Positions 35,330-45,379 of a DNA stretch of 64,000 nucleotides are shown one piece after another (position 1 is the stretch's first letter; each line of letters opens with the position of its first letter). The notes under the pieces are model-generated. The model made no database searches and was not told the DNA's origin. It saw only the letters and a program-made list of their open reading frames with translations. The DNA lies in assembly GCA_028023455.1 (NCBI GenBank), contig JAQFVV010000186.1, positions 1,890,700 through 1,954,699 of the forward strand, read 5' to 3'. This DNA is from Epiperipatus broadwayi. Its lineage: Eukaryota > Onychophora > Udeonychophora > Euonychophora > Peripatidae. The position numbers were made by a program, and so were the translations under genes.

Positions 35330-36920
35330 AAAGCATATACTCTAGGAAGTAATCTTCTCTTCAACAAAAAACACATCATTGAGAATATGTTAAAATAAAA
35401 ATTAGGAATCTTCTACAAAGGAAGTGTAACCCACATCTTAGATATAAATGCACTAAAGAAGATCCACCATTTGTCTAATAAAGTGCATCTTCTTAAAAGT
35501 CCTGACACTGTTTTTGATAAAAAGCAAACTAAACATAGTTTGCTTATTTTCATTTCAAACTATCTAACCAAAAATATTTCTATTGAAGATAATTTAAATG
35601 ATGTAGCAATCACTATTTGAATAGACAATCTTTTTATATTCAATGTTTACACTCTTAACAATACAAACTAATTTCTAACTTGCTATTCCAGATTTTTTAA
35701 TGCTTTTTATATTTATGAGATAATTTAATTATTATTAATTTTTAAGAATAAGCAAGTGAGATAAAAGTTCTCATTTTTAGAATAAATGACTTTAAAAAAA
35801 TAATTCATGATATCAAACAAATAGGCACATAATTCTGATTCATGTTTTTATTCAGAAAAATCATTTTCTATCCCTTTTGATCTAATAACACTGTAACACT
35901 GATATAAATCAAATCTTGTTATTCTTTGAATTTATACTCCCATAGTTGAAAACCTACATCTTCTGATATGGAATTTAAGAAAGGTTTCAGAGCCAAATCC
36001 TCACCAATCATATTTTACTATAATAGATTTGTCATACTCATCACAAGAGTTGTCAAATGATTCATTTCTTGAGTATTTTAAAAGGAATTCATCCCAAACT
36101 AGAATAAAACCATCAATATTCTTTGTAGACATTATTTCTCTGTCAAATATCAAAAAAAATGCTGATACATTTATAAACTCTTAATAATTCTAATTAAAAA
36201 ATGGGAAGAAAAAATATATAAAAAACAATGCTGACTTTTATATAGGTTTGATAGCTGTCGAAGCTGCTCCAAAAAAAAAAACTTAATTGTTGTCACTGTT
36301 GATAAGATTAAAAATATTAGACTTATAAATCCAATTATCATCAGATCAAAACTGCAATATTTTTTTCCCCTAATCTAATAAGATTACAAAAAAAATCAGT
36401 CAGATGTCACATGACCTAATTTAATAAGCTTGTATTTACAAATGTTATATATAGAGTCGCAAAATAAGCTCTTAAACAAGCTTTTCAGAATATCCCAAAC
36501 CCCAGACCGATTTCTGCTACTGGCATAGTAACTATAGCAGAGAAATTAGTTGTATATAGAGCTGTTATTTTGCTTGGATTATATCAAAGTAACTTTTTAA
36601 TTAATGAATTTAATTAATGATGTTCTGTAAAATATTTAAAATAGAATGTTTCATTCATAAAATCATCCAGTATGTGCTTTATATTGCTATTTTCAATAAA
36701 TAAGAGTGTAATAGTAACAGTTTTTCTAAATAAATTTCTTTATGATAAACCTAAATATTATTTTCATAGAAGGGGAAGATTCCATTTATGTTTAAGAAAT
36801 CCATACTGTTGACTAGTAACTAATTTTCCTAATGTTGGACATCAAATCAGTCATATGTTTGAACTATGTTAAATTGAATAATTAATAAAATATATTCTCT
36901 CATAAGTACTTGTGAATACA
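35330..36920. other. AT-rich stretch with unassigned coding-like patches
   Basis: Around 35930-36180 a + strand reading (SQELSNDSFLEYFKRNSSQT, SIFFVDIISLSN) has fewer stops than expected but no start, splice borders or family match. I treat it as a possible old transposon remnant. Nothing else is recognised. Confidence 0.35.
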
Positions 36921-36923
36921 ATG

Positions 36924-37341
36924 GAATGTATAAATATTAAACAATTCAAAATACAGCAAAACTCTCCATATAGTAGTGCCATCTTGTGCTAACAAGAGCA
37001 ATCAATGGATGCCAGAAGGCTTGTGCATAAAATCCCTATCTAGTGCCTACTCATCCAATATCCCCAGACTAGTTTTTGGCTTGTGGCCTTCATCAGTGAG
37101 GAGACTTGGATTGGAGAGCACTGCACCTAGATGAAGGCCACAAGCCAGAAACTAGTCTGGGGATATTGGATGAGTAGGCACTAGATAGGGATTTTATGCA
37201 CAAGCCTTCTGTCATCCATTGATTGCTCTTGTTAGCACAAGATGGCACTATATGGAGAGTTTTGCTGTATTTTGAATTGTTTAATAACAATTATTGTGCT
37301 AGTATGAGATAATGATCATGTGATGTTGAATGTATAAATAT
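36924..37341 (+). mobile_element. Foldback retroposon family, copy 3 (head-to-head dimer plus tail, 14-bp target duplication)
   Basis: The first arm (36938-37133) runs from ACAATTCAAAATACAGCAAAAC through the core to CACTGCACCTAGATG. The second arm (to about 37283) is its near-perfect complement back to GTTTTGCTGTATTTTGAATTGT. The family tail (GCTAGTATGAGATAATGATCATGTGATG) follows. Direct repeats GAATGTATAAATAT at 36924-36937 and 37328-37341 flank the whole, so the dimer inserted as one unit. A 65-codon open frame across the second arm is meaningless. Its RNA would fold into a long hairpin. Confidence 0.85.
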
Positions 37342-37344
37342 GCA

Positions 37345-38430
37345 ATGAAATAATGCAAATTACAATAATCAATATAAAACATACTTTTCCTATGACTTTT
37401 CACTTCAACATCATCCATTATCTTCCGTTGTTTCTCTTCACTTTACCTATATTAACTTGTTATACTTCATCCAGATTCAAAACCTCTCTGATTGATATTA
37501 TCACTTAAATAGCATTTAACTTATATTATGCAAAGACAGGAATTTAGGACTGAATTAATAATACATAATAAAATAATTTTATTGAAAATTAATTAAATGT
37601 AAAAGAAATATTAAATTTTATAATTACATAAATCACATAGCCCATGCATTTTATGTCTTTACTAATTTCCATTGCAAACTAAGTACCTTGAAATATGTTA
37701 CTGCTGCTTAATTACTTCAGGATTTAACTATTTTAGTTTGTTTTGCAAAAGAATACCTTGATAAGAATTTATTTTATGTACATTTTCTAATTTTCTTCTT
37801 ATATCTTTAATTAATCTAATCTTTATTATAGATAAAATTGGAATCTTGTGCTAATCATTATGTACATGATGACGTATTGAACTGTTTTGTTATTTATTTC
37901 AATCATTCCTTATTAGATAATCTAACATGTTAAGTATACCTATGACCAACAGTACCATAATTTGATTTGAATAATTCATTTATACTAAGTGTATTAAATT
38001 CAAAGTTATACATCTAAACTCCTTGACTGCCAGTAGATTAAATGATCAATTTTACACACTAATGACCATGAAAAGGATAGCAAATCTGAAATACTATATT
38101 AACTTTATGATTCTTTTTCTCATTTATCTATATAAATAAATAGTTTCCTCACCTACTTTTTTTATTCCTAATATTATATCAACAATATGGCTCCAATGAA
38201 CCAGTCAGTTACTTGTATCGCATTGCCATGTCAAGATTGTATCAAGCTGAAAAATTATTTCACAGGGTAAACAATAAGAAGATAACTCCTTTTACTACAA
38301 TTACACTCCCTTAAACATAACAATATGTAATTATATGTTAATTATTTCCATTATTTAGTTTTAATTAAATGTTTTTAAAAAAATTTATATTTTATTCATA
38401 CTTCTCAAATATATTCAAGTATTAATAATA
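37345..38430. other. AT-rich stretch, nothing recognised
   Basis: No shared repeat or exon-like stretch was seen. Confidence 0.5.
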
Positions 38431-38436
38431 CAATAC

Positions 38437-38590
38437 AGGTTAGTCTATACACAATGTTCCAAGTGGTACTAATCTCCTCTTCTCTTTCAGGTATTGCTGA
38501 CCTAATCAGTATCATTATTTAACATGGGAATCAAATTGATTTTTAAATGCATGAATACTGAATTTATGGGTATTCTAACTAAGTACACTA
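38437..38590 (-). mobile_element. SINE family 2, copy b (old)
   Basis: The minus strand carries a degenerate head (ACTTAGTTAGAATACCC, then TTTGATTCCCATG near the B-box position) and a body matching copy a at 51612-51772: GACCTAATCAGT, TTCAGGTATTGC, CTCCTCTTCT and ACACAATGTTCC as read on +. It is more decayed than copy a. Confidence 0.6.
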
Positions 38591-39052
38591 TTTTGTCAAA
38601 AACAATAGTCTGTACAAATTTTATACAATTTTTTATCCTGGATCCTTTTTGATTTCTTTATTTTTTCTTAAGGACAAAGCTAATAAATGGTTTCCAAACA
38701 TTATGTATCATCACACTAGGATGACTTATAGAATTATTTGCTATTTTCATATGAGCAGTTTCTTTTAATTTTTTTCATTTTACTTTTTCTCTTTGTTCAA
38801 TATTCTTATCTTTCCCTAATCAAAGATATTTTCATCAGTAAATGTATGATTTGACTCTTTAGTGATCTTTTTTTATATACTATTGCACACTCTTTCAATT
38901 ATTTTTTCATTGGTGCAAATGTTTTCACTGATGTCTTTCCATGTTAATATGGTATTTCATAGTTGCAACTTTTGTTTTTTCGAATTACAAGTTTAAATTT
39001 CATAAAGGTTATGATTCCTTAATTTATCTTTCTTATTGCATTGTCAAATCCA

Positions 39053-39455
39053 TATAATATTAATATTATATTAGTTCTTTATTACTTTTACAATCGAAGC
39101 CAAGAATAGTGGGTTGTAAGCCAATAAACATCACATGATCACCATTTCTCATGCTTGCTTATAACTGTTATTAAAACAGGCAAAACTCTCTATACATATT
39201 GCCACTCAGTGCAAGCCAGAGTAATCAATGGATGCCAGAAGGCTTGTGTATGGATGCCAGAAGGCTTGTGCATAAAATCCCCATCTAGTGCCTACTCATG
39301 GGGATTTTATGCACAAGCCTTTTGGCATACATTGATTACTCTGGCTTGCACTGAGTGGCAATACGTATAGAGAGTTTTGCCTGTTTTAATAGTGGGTTGT
39401 AAAAAGTATTGTAAAAGTAATAAAGAACTAATATGATATTAATATTATATTATAA
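39053..39455. repeat. Outer inverted repeat enclosing foldback copy 4
   Basis: TATTAGTTCTTTATTACTTT (from about 39069) and flanks pair with AAAGTAATAAAGAACTAATA (to about 39433), about 43 bp per arm. The foldback retroposon landed in its loop. A TATAATATTAATATTA-type sequence continues both arms outward. Confidence 0.7.
39105..39402 (-). mobile_element. Foldback retroposon family, copy 4 (two arms, 15-bp target duplication)
   Basis: On + it begins with the tail complement GCCAATAAACATCACATGAT (39120), then the first arm from AAAACAGGCAAAACTCTCTA to CCTACTCAT. The inverted arm follows directly, back to GAGTTTTGCCTGTTTT (39387), so there is almost no loop. Part of the core (GGATGCCAGAAGGCTTGTG) is tandemly doubled in the first arm. 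Perfect 15-bp repeats AATAGTGGGTTGTAA lie at 39105-39119 and 39388-39402. Confidence 0.87.
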
Positions 39456-39463
39456 AAATTATA

Positions 39464-39645
39464 GACCAACTTCTTTTTAAATCTTTTTATATAATTATTA
39501 TAAAAAATATGACTATATACCAACATTTCGACTATTTTACAATATAGAAAGAGTTTGAGTTTCTTTGATTAAGACTATATTATAAAATAGTCAAAACGTA
39601 TTTTTATAATAGTCATATAAAAACAAGATTTAAAAAGAAGTTGGT
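39464..39645. mobile_element. MITE-like inverted-repeat element
   Basis: The left arm 39464-39546 (ACCAACTTCTTTTTAAATCT to CTATTTTACAATATAG) is complementary to 39574-39645 (CTATATTATAAAATAG to AGATTTAAAAAGAAGTTGGT), with a short loop. It adjoins the previous nested repeats. No target duplication is identified. Confidence 0.7.
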
Positions 39646-40056
39646 GTATTGATTTTTATATATAATGAAAGTTATGAACTATTTTTGAAAAGAAAATTGT
39701 GAAGATGTTTTAAAATTGTTAATACTATATTCCTTAATTTAGATAGTTATTTTGATATTATATTTGTTATCTATTTGTTTTAAGTTTGTTTACTATCCCA
39801 GTGATATATAGATACATTGTTATAATAAATATTGTTTTATACCAAAGTTTATTACCATAATAGTTTATAATTATCTACATACTCTTGTAGAATATATTTT
39901 ATTACATATACTACCAGTATCTACAATTGCTTATTTCAATGTTTTTTATTATCTATTTAAGATTTTTTAAATATATCTGATAGTTATTTTTTTTTTTTTA
40001 GAAATTGGGTATGTAGGATAATTTTTCTCATGTCACTAGTTTCTGAATAAACTTTG

Positions 40057-40216
40057 ATCTTTTCCATAGTGTTAGTATAATTCCACTTTTTGTGTTTCAC
40101 TCATGATTGAATATATATACTTAAAGAATATACTTAATCTTTTCCATAGTGTTAGTATAATTCCACTTTTTGTGTTTCTCTCATGATTGAATATATATGC
40201 TTAAAGAATATACTTA
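40057..40216 (+). repeat. Tandem duplication, 2 x 80 bp
   Basis: ATCTTTTCCATAGTGTTAGT through TTAAAGAATATACTTA occurs twice at exactly 80-bp spacing with about two differences. It is recent and has no coding content. Confidence 0.92.
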
Positions 40217-40219
40217 TCA

Positions 40220-43200
40220 GAAATAGAAGACAAACTAAAAAAATATGCAATAATTATATTATTAGAACAGCTTTCCATAATTGTAATACACTGTGAGGAA
40301 TTTTAATTTCTACATAACCTAAACTTAAAATGCTTTAAAACAAAAACTGCCTCTGTAAAATCTTGTGAGAATGTGGAAGAACATATATCAGTAAAATTTG
40401 ATGATTCATCAAATAATGACTAAAAATGCAAAATAATGTTTAGAGTAGGGAAATGAATTGATCTTAAGTAGCAGATCTTTTATGTTTCCCATTAATATAT
40501 GCTTGACTGGTAAATAATAAACTATTGAATGGAGAGGGAAAATTAAAAGAATATTTAAAGAAGCTGCTCACAAGATAATGATAAACCATTACCATAAGTG
40601 ATTTAATGTGTTATTAATTTATACTGTTTGGAGATCACACATGAAATGGGAACTTAAAAAAATATAAAAGTCAAAAGAACTCTCTTACAAAAATATACAT
40701 TTTTTACGGCCTTTATTAAAATAGCCTGATTGATTAGAATGTCACTTTAAATTCAATATTCACAAATTTAAATGTAATATAATATACCAAATGCACTTTA
40801 ATTTACACTCTACATGTTTTAAATTAAAATTAATACAATATTCAAGTAAGATTTAAAATGAAATACTAAGCAAATATATAATATTTATCTCACATTTTAT
40901 CAAAAAATGTAAATTAATATCACTTAAATTTTTAGCTCTATAGAGAGCATAGCAAGGTTAAATACTATAGACCCTTTGCAAGTATTGCGTTCTTTTTCAA
41001 TGCTTTTTAAACAAAAAATAATAAAAATAGAAAGATCTTGTTTCATAGGGGGCTAACTAATGATTGATTTATTTTGTACTTATTGTAAAATAATGAAAAG
41101 TGCTTAGAAGTGTTGGAATATGAGTTGTTTCAAAGCGTTTGCCCTTTTTAGTTTTATAAATTGAAATTTAACTTTATTTTACAAAACTCTGCGTGAGTAT
41201 GATGAAATAAAAACTATTATATATATGTTAATCTTGATATCTTTTTATTACAATATCTTTTGTTTATAATTTTTTATTATAATTTTTAAATTTAATATAT
41301 AGCATTCCAAATGCTTTAAAAATCTGTTTGTTTTTTTAATTTTACGTAAAAAAAATTCCTAATGCGAATTTTTAAAACTAAAATATTTATTTAAATTAAA
41401 AGTTTCCTAAAAGTTAGTTTATTTTTATAAAATTTATTATATCTGTTTAATAAATACCAAGACGCAAATACTTCTGAGTCTAATTTTTTTTTTTTTTTTC
41501 ATAATTTAAACGCACTCAAGTTTAAAACCATCAACATCGGTTACTGACTTATTCCCTTCCGGTATGATTTTTTTTATTATTATTATATTTTAACTATAAA
41601 TACAAGTACTTCGGCTTTGTTACGAAATCACACTGTGAATAAAGGAAATAAAATTGAGGAAGCACTTTTTTAAAAGACGTTAGCAGGTAATTAATATAAT
41701 ATTTAGAAATGTAACGTATAAATGTCCGTAGAAAAGATTCTTAATAGCAATTACCGATTTTAGAGATTATATGGGGTTTTTCAAAATTGGAATGTGTGTA
41801 TAAATGTATATATCTATGTAGAAAATAATGTGATTACTCCAACTTCTTTCATCTGCAAGTATTGGGATTAAGGAATTAAAAAATATTTGATTATCGTCGG
41901 TAGTAGTTTGATATTGAGATGTATTTATAACAATATACATTATTACAGAGAAGAGAGAAAAGTGATATGAGAAATATGATTCAGTAGCTAATAAACTTTT
42001 TCTGCTGCTTTTTATTTGGGGTTCAAACCAAGGAAAACTTAGAAAATTCTTTATGTAACTATGGATTTACTAAAGAAGATAGGAATTTTCTAGGTTATAA
42101 ACACATATCTAACCCATTTCATTATTAAAAATAAATACCTATATATTTTTAGCTGGAAAGTGAAGATTGTTATTATATTTAACTAGTTAGATTAGTGTTA
42201 ATATGCTGAGCATAAAACAAAACTATGTGGTCTTTGTCACTGGAGTCATAAACTTGTGAATTAATCCCATGGTTCATCTTTCTTTTATAGACAAGTTGTT
42301 TTTATAAAAGCAAAACAAAAACTTTTATTCATAGAATTTACTAAGCATCATCAATACACAATTTTGAATATTTCATCTAGTAAACAAATTCATGGTTAAT
42401 GTTTTCATAGAATAATGATTCTCCATATCACATTCATGCTTAGAGATTGTTATTCACCATCTTAATTATCTTTACATGTTCCCACATTTTTACAAAATTT
42501 TATTCATCAATTTGGAATCATTGTTACTTCTTTGAAGAAGTTTATGTGAGGACTGTTTTTATCACCATTTCTACCGTTGATTTTGAAAGTAGTATAAAAA
42601 TTAAGCTTTTACAATGCTTTTTGATTCACAAAATATTATGTACAATCTTCTAAATTTTATTTAGATTCTTTTCTACTATTAATAGTATTTTTTTAATATT
42701 ATATGCCATTTTTACATCTATTTTATTTCAAAACCTGAGGCAATTGTCTCTTTGTCTTACTTTATGGAATGTGTTCTGTGCCTAAATCTTTCCAGTCGTA
42801 CATGCCTTTGTATGCTTAGGCAAATCTTGATGAATAAAAATTATATAACAAACTTTGTTTTAGATTAAAATTATTCAAGCTGGTTTCTGTAATGTTGGAA
42901 GTCATAAAAAAAAAAATGCTGTATAAAATAAAATGCTAAACATTTTTTCATTTTAATTTGATCAAAGTCATAAATTTGGACAAGTTACTACTTTTCTAAT
43001 CTGAGAAAGTCAAAAGATACTATTTTCCCAGCATTATCACCTAAAATATATAAAATTTCAAAAAACTTTTTCATATCTATTTACTTTATTTCTAAAATAT
43101 TTTATTAACATTTTTTTTTCTCTCTGTGATCATCAAATTGTTCTCATTTGTATTATCTGTGATTTTTAAATTACTTTAAATCTTTCTTAGACAGAAGTAC

Positions 43201-43340
43201 CTTGAGAAGTATTTAAATTTTGAATCAGAAAATAAATCTTCTAATTTTTTTATTATAAACTGAATTTATGTTTTTTTTATTATTGCTGGTTTTTACAGAC
43301 ATAAATAGACTGTATAATATTTCTATAGCATAATTTTCAC
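40220..43340. other. AT-rich stretch, nothing recognised
   Basis: The small frame at 42447-42653 has no motif. A TATAAATACA near 41596, about 30 bp before a mixed-composition stretch, looks promoter-like, but no exon follows that I can support. Confidence 0.45.
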
Positions 43341-43345
43341 AACAA

Positions 43346-44210
43346 CACCACTACACAAGGTAGAGACTGGTTTCTATCCACTTTTAACACCTTTTGTAAG
43401 TGTGAAATGTAAACATCTGACCAAAGACATATAAAAAAGGTATATGATCTCTAAGATGCACATTTTATGCTGAAGCATCAGTTGTATATCACATATATCT
43501 TTATAATTATTTGATATATTTACTTTGTATGAGAATGATGTAATTAAAACAGGCAAAACTCACTATATATATATTGCCACACATAGCAAGCTAGAGTAAA
43601 CAATGGATGCCAGAAGGCTTGTGCATAAAATCCCCATCTAGTGCCTACTCATCCAATATCCCCATATAGATGGGGATTTTACGCACAAGCCTTCTGTCAT
43701 CTATTGATTATTCTAGCTTGCTGTATGTGGCAATATATATAGTGAGTTTTGCCTGTTTTAACAACAGTTATACACAAGCATAAGAGGTGGTGGTCATGTG
43801 ATGTTTATTGGCTTAGAATGATGTAGTGAAAATTATACTACAGAAATATTATTTATTAAGTGTATAATCTCTAGCCTAATGAATGACTAATAAAAATTAG
43901 TAGTGGACAGTAAGTTTGTTAATTATCAATTAAACTGTAGTAATTACCTGTCTATATATATTGAACAATAATAAAGATATGTGTGATTGTGATCTGGGCC
44001 AAGTAATAAGAGCTGGTTCAGCATGAAGTGTGCATTTTGGGAATCCTATATCTTTTGTCATATGTTTATAAATACACCTTTCCATAAGGTGTTAAAAGTG
44101 GACAGAAACCAGTCTCTACCTTCAGTGAAAGTGGTGTAGTGAAAATTACACTACAGAAATCTCATTCATTGAGTATATAATCTCCAGTCTAATGAATGAC
44201 TAATAAAAAT
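43346..44210. mobile_element. Element with about 48-bp inverted ends and an internal direct repeat
   Basis: CACCACTACACAAGGTAGAG to CACTTTTAACACCTT (43346-43393) pairs with AAGGTGTTAAAAGTGGACAG to AAGTGGTG (44086-44136). A separate about 77-bp direct repeat (GTGAAAATTATACTACAGAA, TAATGAATGACTAATAAAAA) occurs at 43822-43898 and 44134-44210. Foldback copy 5 is inserted between. The interior is non-coding. This could be a non-autonomous DNA transposon or a rearranged repeat. Confidence 0.65.
43532..43825 (+). mobile_element. Foldback retroposon family, copy 5 (two arms plus tail, 11-bp target duplication)
   Basis: From ATTAAAACAGGCAAAACTCA (43543) the first arm runs to CCAATATCCCCATATAG. The inverted arm returns to GAGTTTTGCCTGTTTTAAC, and the tail (AAGCATAAGAGGTGGTGGTC, GATGTTTATTGGCTT) ends at 43814. 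Perfect AGAATGATGTA flanks sit at 43532-43542 and 43815-43825. Confidence 0.87.
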
Positions 44211-44689
44211 TATTAATAAATAGACTGCCTTTTTGAAGGGTGTTCGTTTTCTTCTGCTTTTGATTTTCTCTTTCATATTTTTATTTCTAACCTATTCTCA
44301 ATTTTGAATTCGGTTTTAATTTTCAAAATAAATATATAAAACTTAGAAAATGTAGAATATATTCTAAAATATGAGGTATGAAAATTAAGAAGATTATTAT
44401 TAAATTTATATTTAGATAAATGTTTAAATTGATCATCATATAACAATGTTTTCAATAGCAAAAAACATAAAAACAAATTAAAAATTAATACATTCAAAAT
44501 ATGCTTCAGTATTATTTTATTATTCACATGAAAATTAAAAACAAATTATTTTTATTTAATTAATAATATTGCAATATAATCTTTACAAAATACATGAAAA
44601 GTGAAAACAAAATAAAAAATTATTTACAAGATCACTATTTCATATGCTTACACATGCTGTTAATAAGAGTATCGAATAAATAATTCAGT

Positions 44690-44862
44690 GCAATGCTCTC
44701 AAATCCAAGGTCCCTCACTGATGAAACCTACAAGTTAGAAATTAGTCTGGGGATGTTAGATAAGTAGGCATTAGATAAAGATTTTATGCATAAACTTTCC
44801 TGCATCCATTGATTACAAAGGCTTGCCCTTGGTGGCAATACTTTATGGAGAGTTTAGTATTC
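44690..44862 (-). mobile_element. Foldback retroposon family, copy 6 (old, truncated single unit)
   Basis: AGTGCAATGCTCTCAAATCC, GATGAAACCTACAAGTTAGA, TGGGGATGTTAGATAAGTAG and GGAGAGTTTAGTATTCTTAT follow the copy 2 order with many substitutions. The tail end (AAGCCAATAAACATC) is missing. It is the oldest member here. Confidence 0.7.
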
Positions 44863-45379
44863 TTATTTAAAACATTATTTAAGTTTTAAAAAATTTCATA
44901 ACGCAGTTGCATGAAGGAGTTTGCTGTTAACTGAAAAGAGACCCTTTGAACCAAGCAGGGCAAATTCCTAATGTCCACTCCATACATTCTTGTAACTGCA
45001 GCTGTTTTTACTATGTGATTATATATATAGTATACAAACATGAATGGACTGGACTCCAACATTCAATAACTAATGTGGTGAGTTTATTGGCTTTTTACCT
45101 CTGAGTTTCAGATCAAAAAACAACATGTCTTTTTTCTTAGATTCCTGATAGCTCTTAACTGAAATATCAGTTGAGATTTATTGAAAGCAGAATGGATGTG
45201 TGTGTGAATGAAAATTTTTTTCCAATAAAGACAAAAATAAATCATGTCTTTTATTCTCAGGAGGGTTTAAAGTCATCAGCCAAGATAGAATTTGGTGGCC
45301 AAAGGCAAAGAGTGTCTAATATCCTCTGATTGTGGACCTAGGCTGCCATTTGATGACAACCTTTTATTCAGGTATTTAC

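Noticed and set aside
35930-36180. Coding-like stretch on the + strand
   Set aside because: There are fewer stops than expected, but no family motif, start or splice site, so it is listed only as an unassigned patch.
37093-37290. 65-codon frame on the - strand at 37.1 kb and 71-codon frame at 39155-39370
   Set aside because: Both lie inside foldback retroposon arms and recur as nonsense in the other copies.
3470-44862. Regularly recurring 30-60-bp blocks that might be taken for a CRISPR-like array
   Set aside because: The copies are far apart, lie in both orientations, have hairpin structure and target duplications, and there are no spacers of constant size. They are interspersed mobile elements of a eukaryote.
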